Assembly: GCA_000499405.2 (NCBI GenBank)
Contig: HG738137.1
Coordinates: 18,560,581-18,624,580 of the forward strand
Reading direction: 5' to 3'
Source: Onchocerca volvulus
Lineage: Eukaryota > Nematoda > Chromadorea > Rhabditida > Onchocercidae
Length of the DNA stretch: 64,000 nucleotides
This document shows positions 39,356-50,231 of the stretch, piece by piece (position 1 is the first letter of the stretch; the number at the start of each line of letters is the position of its first letter). The notes under the pieces were generated by a model. The model ran no database searches. It was given only the letters and a program-made list of their open reading frames with translations, and was not told where the DNA came from. The position numbers were made by a program, and so were the translations under genes.

Positions 39356-41424
39356 TGTTGACAATTCAAGCACTCAAAAAAAAAGCTCTATTTATATTTC
39401 GGCTTATTGTTGCCATACTCGGAAGATTATGTTGCTGTTTTAAGCGAAGGAAAAATATTGGAGAATTACCATATACAGTTGCTCATCAAAATCCTCAAAC
39501 GTATTGGAAATCAGGTCATCCGACGATTCTTTAGTTCTAAAAAATTTTATCATTTAAGTATTATTCCACTGTTAATATTTAAGAGATAAAATACAATTTT
39601 TTATAGTATTGCAGGCTTTTCATTTGATCATTTTGGTATCTTTCTTACGCAAAATCTATGAAATTGTTTCTCTAATTATTTTTTTAGGCAAGATTCCGAG
39701 TCTACATTTAGTTGTCACTTTTCAGTTTCAAATGAAGAAAAATGGAAAGGCTGGAGTGATACTCCATTCGTCACTTCAGTTGAAGAAAAAATCATGGAAT
39801 ATCGTCGTAAAAAGGCAGAATCAGAAGTGGTAGCAGAAGAGAAAGTTGAGACTGATTTCTTTACTGATATGCAACCAAAAGTCGTGCAAACTCGGAAGGT
39901 TAGCTGCTTTTAAAAAACTTCTGTGGGAAAAAAACATCATTTTCATTAGATCTATTCTGTCTTATTTGCCTGTATTGATTGCAGTGGTACAAGTGTTCAT
40001 TCCGCATCAATTATTTAAGATTATTTTCACTATAATCAAATTTTAGCAGAAATTTGCAATTTCTGTTCAGGCTTACGTTGGCAGTTGTGATGACACGGGA
40101 GTTCAGAGCAGCAATTTGTTTGCTGTGAAAACGGATGAAGTGCTACCTCCTTATGTAAGTGCAGAATGCTTGAAATGACTTTTGTAAAACGTCTCACATT
40201 TCGCCGTTTTTACTACAAAATTATCGGAATTTTCTACTATAGTGATTTCGACTGTTGCAAAGGCACTTTTTTTTAAACACCTTTTTTTTTGGTTCATACA
40301 TTTTTTCGTTCAGGTAGACGAATTTGGTATGTTAGAGGATGCGAATACAAATGATGAAATTGAAAAATGGGACACTGAAATCGATATTGCGAGTGTTAAC
40401 AACGCCTTGCGTGAAGTGAAGGAATTTTACTTTTACAGAATATGGAAATTTCAGATATTTCATACTCTTTCTCTGATTTTTTTTGCGAGAAATTCCGATC
40501 AAATTATTCCCAAAACTAGCTTTCTAATTTCGAATGAAGTTTATTTCTGAACTTTGCCACTTTGGATTCTACTCATCCATTATGATCCATATGATTTTTC
40601 TTGTAGAGCAGCATCTGCAACTTTTTATTTACCTCTTTTAAAAAATCCAGATGGTAACATATTTTATTTTATAAGCAGTAACAAGAATATAGTATAGTTA
40701 TCTTTTATAAATAATACTTTGAAAAAAAAAAAGAAACTATTTTTTTATTCGTAATATTTTCTTGTGTATTTGAAATTTGATCTTCCAAATATATATTCAT
40801 TTGAATATATATTCTAGTTATACACTAGATTTGAATTAAATTTACGTTGATAAATCAAGTTTCTAGTTATCTTGAATTTTGTTTTTATCTCTAGGATATA
40901 CTTTTTTTGTTCATTTAACAGTCTTACAAAATTTAAAAACTTTTGGTACCATTTTTATGGTAGACTTATGTTGCTTTAGTTCCCAAAATTTCATTTCTTA
41001 ATTGCTTGCATTTCCAGCTTACTATTGCTGTGTTAAATTGCAAAAAATATGATTAGAATTTGGATTTCTGAAAATTTCATAAAATATCGTAGTCTGTCTT
41101 ATCGATAAGATAGCAATCATTTTTTTCATTGTATCCAATCTATTTCTTTGTAGAACTGACAAAAATTTCATTTATCGAAACTCTTTTTATTCCATTCTAG
41201 AATTTAAGGCTGTCTTTTGATTGCATGACGGATAAAAATAAGATTATTAAAGTTGCCCATGTTGTAACTTTAATAAGATCAATTTGTGTATGCAAATTGA
41301 CACGGTGGAAATTATTATTTCATGTAGACAATGCTATTTTCAGAAAAAGGCTAAAGAAAGACAAGAACGGCGTCTGATAAGGCAAATGGAGCATGCAAAA
41401 CGATTTGAGCGAAGAAAACAATGA
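39355..41424 (+). CDS. EBAG9: EBAG9/RCAS1 homologue, Golgi-associated membrane protein
   Basis: Five exons (39355-39500, 39688-39898, 40071-40154, 40314-40415, 41344-41424) give 207 residues against 213 in human EBAG9. The N-terminus MLTIQALKKKALFIFRLIV aligns with the human membrane-anchor start. It has one hydrophobic segment (about 11-28) followed by a Cys triplet and a basic KRRK, typical of a palmitoylated anchor. Then come an acidic middle with EKWKGWSDTP, the signature TDFFTDMQPKVVQTRK (about 104-119), a D/E-rich block with EIEKWDTEID, and a highly charged coiled-coil-like tail ending FERRKQ. In vertebrates EBAG9 sits at the Golgi and dampens regulated secretion and O-glycosylation. 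The end of exon 1 (donor GTATTGG at 39501) is the least certain junction. AATAAA lies at 41549-41554. The gene follows the patatin gene closely on the same strand. Confidence 0.85.
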
Positions 41425-43187
41425 ACGTTCAATGACAATCCTCTATTAAATTTTTGTGATCGGTTTTTTGGGATTTTTCTCATTAAAAAAAAAAAAAAAA
41501 AAAAAAAAAAACCCAAATCTAAATTCACTTATTTTTCTGAATTTTAAAAATAAATAGGGATAATGAAGAATAGTAATAGAGATATAGCTTCTGCATCATT
41601 CTAATCGGATGAAATGATTGATCTTAATATTGTTCCCTTTCTCCTCCTTTCTTTAGGTTTTTTAAACTTATATGAGCCAGTATTTTTGTCAAATTTATTG
41701 TTAATTAACTGGAATATTCGCTTATTTATTTTTATTACTATTAGCATGATATTTTTTTTTTTTTTTAGAAACATTTAATCACTTTTGTCTTGCTATCAGA
41801 AATTACTGACTCTAATTAAAGAACTTTTGAAAAATAAATGATGGACATTTGTATAGGGACATCTTTTGTTCCCATATAATGTATAAAGGAGCTCTACAGA
41901 GTCTTAGCAGCATTCCGCTTTGAAATATATAATGAAATTCGAAACATATTATTATTCATTCAGTTGATTTTTTTAGCAGCTAATAGCAGTTATGTATACT
42001 GCTGAAAAATCCAGTTTTATTGTTAGTTTCATTAGACTTTGTAAAAATTTTATTATTTTCCTTTCTCATAATATTTTATTGATGAATGAATGTTTTATTA
42101 CCATAATAAATGATCTTTCAAATGTCATACATATATATATAATTTTTGATTCCCCTAATTTATTTTAACACACAGCTCTTATATAGAAAAATTTAATAAA
42201 TATGTTTTTATAATTCGAAGCTTCTTGCTACTTTTAATTATTACTTGTTCATGCCTGTTCTTGTAATTTCACTAGTTGTTTTTATTCATAATTGTTTCTT
42301 TTCTTTCCTTTGGAGTTAAAAAAAAAAGAACATTTTTCATTAAATTTATTTTTTTAATTTTGCTTGAAAAATTATTATAGTATAGATCATTAAGATGTTG
42401 AAATTATACACATATTTGCGTACAAATGCTAGAAAATTGGAAGTTCGGTAATGGGATAAGTTGCTGAGATAATGATAAGACAGCATCAACTAATATCACT
42501 GAACAGCTGGTTCATGTTATCAACAAGATGACAAATTCAAAATAATAAGCATAAAGGCGAAGATTTAATCAAAAATATTTAGACTAAAAATATAGTTTTT
42601 ACTTTAAAATATATTTTCAATTCTGTTATTCGGTCATTTGTTTCAGTGGATATAATAAATATTCTGATGAAGAAAGGTATACATACATTGCCATATGCGC
42701 TGCAATATTGATATTATCAAAAAAGCAAGGATAATGGATTGCTCTGAAATCTTTTGGATCGAGCTAAAGCTCAAATATTCTTTCTTTCTCGAGATTTTCA
42801 ATAAATGAATATTAACAAATATTGTTAATTATTTAAGGTGGATTCGAATTTTCCTAGTTGCCTTAGTAACTAAGAAGCATTTGTGCCAAAATATTAGAAA
42901 TTTTAAAAATGAAAATGAGTTTGAATGAATATTCCGCTGTGAATTGAAGAGCAAACAGAACATTGGATGTGTGTGTATGAATGTTTCTTTTTTTTTACTT
43001 TACAAGTTATTTTTTTATAACAATTCTATTATGAATGAATGCAAAATAGGAAATGTCCAAGAATGGAAGTTGGAGCAAACTGGATGATTTATCATATTTC
43101 TAGATTTTTTAGTGACAATTTTGATCGAAATAAATGAATGTATCCAATTGCGAAGGATTCTGTAGTTGTTTTTTGAGATGAATTATG

Positions 43188-43213
43188 GAGAGCCTAGAGC
43201 CTAGAGCCTAGAA
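43188..43213. repeat. AGAGCCT heptamer repeat, about 3.5 copies
   Basis: Perfect tandem of the 7-base word agagcct, flanked by unrelated sequence. Confidence 0.8.
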
Positions 43214-44281
43214 TAAAGAGAATTTATGAACACACACACATATACAGAGAAGACACAATGTGTCACATCAGTATACTGAAAAAGCTTCTGAGTGAAAGTG
43301 TTGACTTGAGCTAAGCTTATCCTTAATATTGCATTCTCTTCACTCTTTTATTCGTTTGTTTTACCGTTCAGAAGGGAAGCAGCAAGCCTTAGACTTTAGA
43401 CTCGATTTTAGCCTTTTTAAATCCTAGGCTCTTTCTGTCTTTCTTTCAAATGACAACAGTCTGTTCGCTTCTTTTTTTTTTTTCTTTTTTTTCTTTTATT
43501 TTGCGAATATATCGCAACTTTAGCGTATGACTTTTTTCAAAAAAAAAAATAAAAAAAAAAATATAAATGCGAATCGTTTGTTGTTTGGTGTGATGCTAAC
43601 TTGACTGCCATATTTGCGATACAAATTTCAATGATTCTTAACAAATCTTTTTCTCGTCCAATTGCATTTCCAATATTTGGAATCCAGGTATTTTTATTTT
43701 GAAAACATGAAAAATACGAATTTTTTCCCTTTTATTATTATTGTTATTGTATTTTTCAATTCTCAATTCAAATTTTAAAAATTCTGAGGTATTTATTGTA
43801 ATAATAATAATAGTGCATATAAACTAATTTCAAAGACAATGCTTGTAATTTCTTCCAAAATTTTGCTTGCTTTGTCTGATTATTCCGAACAATCTACAAC
43901 GTCATCAATTTTTTTTATGAAAGTGACAAACAAACTTTATTTCTTTGTAACTACTTAATAACTACTGAAAAAAAAAACAGATCAGAATGGGCAAAATAGG
44001 AATAAATTGAATTAATTCGAAATAGTTTATAATGAATGGAGTCAAATTAAAGACAATTTGAAGTAAATCAGATGAAATTAAATCAACCTGACAAGTTTTT
44101 ATTAAACTTTTTTTATTGCAAATTTCTTGGATGCACACTCTGGAAAAATATTTTGATAAAAGATAATATAATATTGATGATAATATATTGTTACATTCGT
44201 TATTATCAGCTATGACTGCTATTATTAAATAATTTTAAAGGTTTTGGAGTTAACGAAAAGGGAAATTAAAATTTTTCCAAA

Positions 44282-44342
44282 TAAATTTGAATTCATTACA
44301 TTCATCAATTCCAATTAAATTTAAATTCATTACATTCATCAA
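44282..44342. repeat. 34-bp tandem duplication
   Basis: Two copies starting TAAATTT at 44282 and 44316, each containing ATTCATTACATTCATCAA, with only one or two differences over 27 bases. Confidence 0.75.
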
Positions 44343-45368
44343 CTGTCATACATCATTTTATGAGCGCTTCACGCACTTATATTCGCTTCATTTTCGTGCA
44401 TTCCATAAAAAATATTTATTTTATTTCGTTCTCACATAGAAATTACAAATTTGTTGATTCGATGTAGCTGGTTTTTGTCTTCGAAAGCTTCATCGAAAAC
44501 TTCTCCATTTTTATTCGATTCTAGATTCTGTTTTTAATTTAAGATGCTTTAGTATGGTAATAGTAAGCTGTGTTTTGAATTTCTGATTGAGCTTTTGATG
44601 ATTAACGACACAAATTTACAAAATTTTGGACAAAATTTAGTAATTTTTCGGGTTTTAATCAGCCTCAAATTCCATTAGTACTAATTTTAAGTGGATACCT
44701 AAAACATTCAGTTAAAACAACATTTTCTGAAGTGAAAATCATTCAAAATTTTCTCGCCTTGCCTTTCCTTCTTCCATCAGATATAATTATAATTAAGTAA
44801 ACAAAAGCTCAACGAAATTTAGCTCCAGAACCAAAAGATAACTGATAACTGGTACATTTTACTGATAATAGTCTTGACTTTTTAGATTCTGTTCTACTAA
44901 TTGCTTCTTATTTTCGGTCTTCTATCATGCAGCATTTGAAAATATGATGATCCAATAAAAGTATTTTAATTGATAATGTATACATATAGTCAGTCTTGAA
45001 TCCATCGATCTTATCTAGATATAGTTCATCGATTTGTAGTTGATCTTTTTGTCCAGCCAAAAATCATGCCTGTAATAGTGCATGATCAATAGTTGGTAGA
45101 TAACAGATCAATAGTCATGGAGTTTCAATTACAATCCGAAAAATTTTACGCTTTTAGCCAATAAATTATCGTTATAGAACTGAATCTTGAAAAGATCAAA
45201 GCAATGATACCAATATTCCGAAATATTTTCGCGCAAATTACCGCAAAATATGAGAGAAATTTAAACAAGAAACGTTGTCATTTTCTACAATGTAATTAAT
45301 ATCATTAGAGATTTTCAAAATTTATTATTATTGATTGCAGAAAGATTCAAAATCTCACAAAGAATGAT

Positions 45369-47833
45369 ATGGGATGTCGCTTTTCAAAGTCGAACAGTAT
45401 AAATCTCGAAATTGATTCCGATTCGACAAATGTAGCTGCTGAAACCGTAAATCGGTCATTAACAAAAACTACCGAACATCCCGTTGACTCGCAATCAGTG
45501 TTGACATCAGATACAGAAGCTTTGAATCCGACCACAGTATCCGACGAATGTTCTGTTAGGGAAACGACAACTTCAACTGATTACATGAAAAATACCTATT
45601 CACCGGTGCATTGGGGCATACCAGTTCGTGACCGAATTACACTCAGACCAAAGTATATCCATAATTTTTTAAATTGCTACTTTAAATAGATATATCGAGC
45701 ATTTTAATGACACATCAATCTTCATCGTTTGCCGCTAATTTTAATTAGCTCCGTTGAATGACTATTAGTCCTCATCTTCTGATTACACATTAACGCTTTT
45801 ACAATTTATTTCAGAAATTCTGGTGGGGTTTTTTTGGAATTTTTTGTCGTAGATTCTTATGTTTATGCTTTATTATTTAAATCCTACAACTCATCAAAAC
45901 GAGCCTTACATTTATCGAATTTCCTAAGCGAATAGTTGATATGAATTGAGAAATATATTACAATAATATGATCCGATATTCTTGAATTCATTTTAATACC
46001 ATTCGATGATCTTATCCTTATTTCAGATCAATTCTTGATTCAGATTAAATTCATTCCGTCTATAAACAATTTAAAGTTTTTAAAATTTTTTCAACAGTCT
46101 CAATTCTAAGCATAAAATTGTAAATCGATAAATAAATAAATAAATAAATCTCTAATGATGTGCTACTTAATTTCAGGAAGTCAATAGATACAGAAGTTCA
46201 GAAATCGATTGCTCTTTATGTCAACAAACCAATAAAGTAATTTTGAGTCATTTAAACAAATTTTTTTCAATAATTCTTGAACTGAATTTTTGATGTCGGA
46301 AAAATGATGAAATGAAGTAAATTTGCTTTAAGATCTATATTCACGATTTATATTCAAATAAAATACTACATAATAATTTTTAGGCAAGTTGAAAGCGCCA
46401 GCCAAGCCGATTTTTTCCGAATGCTTGATGAAAAGATTGCTCAAGTAAAGTTTTCCACTTAAGAATTGTAGCGTACCGTATTTTGCGACAGGCCATAAAA
46501 TGACTATAATATTGCTTTTTTAAAGCAGAATGTGAATGTTATGATTGGAAAAGAAATTATCAGAAAGAAGTAGGGAGTGAGGATACGCATTTGAATAACA
46601 TAAAGCATTTCAAAAATCAAATTTCAAAGCTATCGCGAAAAGTGGAAAGGATTAAATTAATTTGTTTTGATGGAATCAAACAGTAAATAATCATAAGTCA
46701 TTGACCGAAGATCATAAGACGCGGTTCAAAGATCATAGGTCGAAGATCAAAGTTCACACATCGAAGATTATAGACTATAAATCGAAGATCAGACATCACA
46801 GATCATAAATCAAAAATCAAAGATTATAGTTCACAAATCAAAGTTCATAAAGCATCGTTCAAAGATTATCTTTCACAAATAAAAAATTGAAGATCATGGA
46901 TTGCAGATCAATGAGTATAAATCATAGGCAAAGATCATAAACCATTATTCGATGATCGTAGATCACATGTCAAAGATCACTGGTCAAAAATCACAAATTA
47001 TAAATCGAAGGAAAAAGTTCATAAACCATGGTGCTCAGATCGAAGTTCACATACATTAAAGATCATGGAAGCGGATCAGAGGCTGTAAATCATAGGCTGA
47101 AATTCATAAACCGCACTTCAAAGATCATGGATCGAAGTTTATACACCAGAGATTAAGTCATGGTCTAAATCATAGGTCACGGGTCAAAGATTGGAATCCA
47201 TGAACCACAGACAACGGATCATAGATCATAGGTCAAAGATCATAGCCCATACTTTAAAGACTACAGACCAAAAATCATGGATTAGTTTGGAACTCATTGT
47301 TGTAAATTCTTCACTTGGCGTATCAGAAATCTATAAAAATAAAAATGTAAATGTTCATTGTAACGGACCTTAATTCTCCGGAAGTTCTCACTGATTATTT
47401 TGAAATTTTGACGTTGTGTTCTGATGGGCGCATGTTTTTATATAGATATATCTCTTTTTTTTTTTACTTATCATACCTGTGACAGATAAAAATAAGTGGA
47501 ATGGACTGAATTTATTGACCAAGCTTATTTTCTGCATTATCAGAGAAGCGGTCAAGCGAAGGAATGGTAATGTCCAGCTAGTCATAAATGATGTCTTGAA
47601 TGCTGAAAATAATTAAATCTTAATAGTCCTTGACCAATAATTAACTATTAACAGTCAATTATTTTCAGCATTCAAGAAATGCAACTATAAAAGAATGCGT
47701 TCCAAAGTTAGATTAAAATCGAAGCATATCTAGTGTACTGTTTGCTACTAGCAAAAATTTGAGAAGACAAATCTGAAAGATGAATTTGTTTCAGGGAGCT
47801 GATGATTTAATCGATTCTGATGCAGAGAAGTGA
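45369..47833 (+). CDS. C1orf21-like N-myristoylated small protein
   Basis: Four exons (45369-45652, 46177-46236, 46384-46444, 47795-47833) give 147 residues; human C1orf21 has 121. It begins MGCRFSKS, with Gly2 for N-myristoylation and Cys3 for palmitoylation, so membrane attachment is likely. The middle is Ser/Thr-rich and looks disordered. The C-terminal block SQADFFRMLDEKI (121-133) matches the most conserved motif of vertebrate C1orf21 as I remember it, and the last exon supplies an acidic end (GADDLIDSDAEK), like the acidic tail of the vertebrate protein. If the last intron is not removed, the frame runs on from CAA/GTAAAG to KFST and a stop at 46460-46462, giving a 140-residue form. The molecular function of the family is not established. 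A CAG acceptor ending at 45340 lies 28 bases before the ATG. The 1.35 kb last intron holds the 7-bp satellite and a dispersed repeat. Confidence 0.8.
46689..47282 (+). repeat. degenerate 7-bp satellite of GATCATA/GGTCAAA units
   Basis: About 590 bases with a 7-base period of the type (A/G)(A/G)TCA(T/A/C)(A/G). The word GATCA occurs 16 times by eye. Adjacent units form six-base half-sites one base apart: AGGTCA-C-GGGTCA at 47174-47186 and AGGTCA-A-AGATCA at 47230-47242, the DR1 arrangement bound by HNF4/RXR-type nuclear receptors. It lies wholly within the last intron of the C1orf21-like gene. Copies are diverged and phase shifts occur, so it is old or under changing constraint. Confidence 0.85.
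47331..47496 (+). repeat. dispersed short repeat, copy C
   Basis: Forward orientation. It begins CTATAAAAATAAAAATG, continues GTTCATTGTAACGGACC and GGGCGCATGTTTTTATA, then TAGATATATCTC and a T run, and ends with CTTATCATACCTGTGACAG. Follows directly on the 7-bp satellite inside the C1orf21-like intron. Confidence 0.75.
47595..47676. repeat. inverted repeat with 20-bp perfect arms
   Basis: The left arm CTTGAATGCTGAAAATAATT at 47595-47614 is exactly complementary to 47657-47676. The 42-base loop contains a second, weaker pair (TTAATAGT with ACTATTAA). It is intronic in the C1orf21-like gene and could be a foldback element. Confidence 0.85.
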
Positions 47834-48800
47834 TATATTTCGATAAACAGTCTATTGAAAATTATGAGAAAATGCAAATTGCGATTTCAAATTTGAAAGC
47901 TAGAACTTTATTCCAAAAGTATTCACTAAAGTTTTCGGATTTTTAATTCCACTTAAAGATTCTTCATTAAAATAATATTTAATTTTATTTCATTTTCAAT
48001 TTTTTTTTCCAGTTCTTTTGTGACTTTCAAAAGATATGCTTTTAGTTTTTATGAAAATTTATGGACAATCGGGCGATCATCATCACAAACTATTTATTGG
48101 ATTAGTTCTCTAAGAAGTTCACACATTTATTTTTAATTCCTTTATGCCTTTAATTTCCATCTTCGGCCTGTTTTTTGTTCATTTTGTTTTTTTTTTGCTT
48201 TTTTTTTGTATCTCATAGTTTTATTTTGTTTTTAATTTTTATGGAATGAGGGAGGTTAGAATGGATTTTTTGTTTGGTTATATGCGTGAAAGTTTTTTCT
48301 TCAAGAAATTTTTTATTTGTTTTTTAAGATTTTTAATAGATCTGTATAAGATTTCTCATTAGAAATCGAATTACAAATTAAAAATTCACCGATATGTTTG
48401 TTTTTAAGCAATGTAACATTGAGAATGCAGAAGTTTTAGACAACATATTTCTTGGCTTTTAATCAAGAACTATTTCTTCGAAATTTCTATCTTTTTTTTT
48501 AAAATAAAAACAATTGCCAGTCAGGCAGATATTCTAGAATGCTACTATAATATTCCATAATTCATAGTGTGAGAATATTCGAAATGTGTAACTGTTAAAG
48601 GCTCCTTGTGGTTATCATAAAATGATTGGCTTGATAAAAAATTGCATACTTCTTATAAATTGTTTATCAAAATATACCACGGAAGTTTTTTTTTTTAAGC
48701 TCATCTTTCTGTTATGTAATTAGAAATGTTTACACATCATCATATTAAATGCAACTATATAATGTGGCGCAGTTATCAGTTCTGAATAGATTACAATTAT

Positions 48801-48967
48801 CTTTATAAATAAAAACGTAAATGTTTATTGTTACCAACCTTAAATCTCCAAAATTTCTTCACCAATTGCTTTGGAATTTTGATATAACGTTGAATTCGAA
48901 AAGACGTGTGCTTTTACATTGATATATCTACCTCGTTTTTTTTTTACCTGTCACACCCGTAACAGGT
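48801..48967 (+). repeat. dispersed short repeat, copy D
   Basis: Same orientation as copy C. It begins CTTTATAAATAAAAACG, continues TAAATGTTTATTGTTACC, core GAATTCGAAAAGACGTGTG, then GATATATCTACCTCG and a T run, ending in the hairpin ACCTGT...ACAGGT (48946-48967). Confidence 0.75.
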
Positions 48968-49039
48968 AAAAGTGGGCGGACTAAATTTTTTAATCACGCC
49001 TAACTTTAATAACTTTTCTGCATATATTTATATTGTTGT

Positions 49040-49130
49040 ATCAAAAAAAAAAAAAAAATTCCAATTACTATCAAAAATAAAAAAAAAAAATGTTTTCTGT
49101 TATATAGAAACACCTACTTTTTGCATTCGT
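49040..49130 (-). repeat. possible decayed fifth copy (E) of the dispersed repeat
   Basis: Two A runs are followed by TTATATAGAAACACCTACT and TGCATTCG, resembling the poly-A, TATATAGAAACA and CCTACTCGAATGC order of copy B. The match covers only about 30 bases. Confidence 0.3.
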
Positions 49131-50231
49131 CCCTTCCCTAACGCGAAACTTGGCTGTGTCGAACCAGTTATAATTATATTTACAAGTATAATTATAGCTT
49201 TGCAAAGATATTTCCTTTGTTACCTAATGATAATATAGATCATTCGTACAATGTTTCCTCAAGCAATCAAAAGCAACATGTTGTAACTATGGAAACATAA
49301 TGGCGCGATGATAAACTCGTTATCATTAAGTAGTATATGAAATATTCTATATTTTAAATATGTTTGATATTACAATTGCAGTAGACATTTAATTTTACTA
49401 AAATGTGGCGTATGAAAAGATAATATATATCAAAGAATATTTTAATGAAATGTTCGAGAAATTTCACAATAATTTTTAGAATGCAAAAGTTAAAGGATAA
49501 AAAAAATTATTTAAAAACAATTAACAAGAATTGCACAATTAACAAATAATGGTCACAATCAATAAGGAAATGCACAGATGAACAAATCAAGTGCAAACGG
49601 TAGATTAAAAGGAATATATCAGCTAGCAATCACAATTGCGACTTGAATCGACGTGTTTTCTTGGCTTTTATTCATCGTAATCCTGTAATGTTTCAGTATA
49701 AAAAAATAAAGTGAAATGTTCATTCACATGCCATGTATTCGTCACACTCCATGATTTCATTCTTTTTAACAAATCATTTTCAAATTTCAGAGAAATTCCT
49801 TTTCATAAAGAATTCTTGCCCTTAAATCTAAATCAGAAATTCCCCTTGAATGGCTTAAAATTTCCCTTCACTACCAATATATAATGCAACATTTATATTC
49901 TTCAAAGCGAAAAAATTTGCATTTTACTTAGTTCAAAATCCCAAATTTATGAAATCACTTCTAAGTCTTACTGTCTTTTATTTTTTACAAACCCAAAAAG
50001 GAATTCAAACATAGAGGAGAGTTATTAGATATGGGAAATTAATGATGTATTTAAAGACGGAATGGAAAAAATGAGCTATCTGAGAAGTCATAAACCTTAA
50101 TTTGGAAATAATTGAGGGCTGATAATTTTAACTACTTTCTGATATTTTTTAAATTTCATATTAAAAATTTAACTGAATATTATTCAATACAAATGTTAGC
50201 ATAATAATCTTTCTTTAATTTTCGCTCATCA

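Larger units (their letters stand above)
41425..45340. other. intergenic between EBAG9-like and C1orf21-like genes
   Basis: Contains the EBAG9-like 3' UTR, a 27-base poly-A at 41485-41511, AATAAA at 41549-41554, a 7-bp repeat at 43188-43213 and a 34-bp duplication at 44282-44342. No gene seen. The acceptor GATTGCAG ending at 45340 marks the start of the next transcript's leader exon. Confidence 0.6.
47834..50231. other. intergenic between convergent C1orf21-like and HRG-1-like genes
   Basis: Holds 3' UTR sequence of both neighbours and dispersed repeat copies D and possibly E. AATAAA on the minus strand (TTTATT at 49977-49982) could serve the haem transporter. No further gene. Confidence 0.55.

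Noticed and set aside
45347..45535. Minus-strand frame opposite C1orf21-like exon 1
   Set aside because: Antisense shadow of the real exon; no splice support.
46689..47282. CRISPR-like array
   Set aside because: No constant repeats with unique spacers; it is a continuous 7-bp degenerate satellite in a eukaryotic intron.
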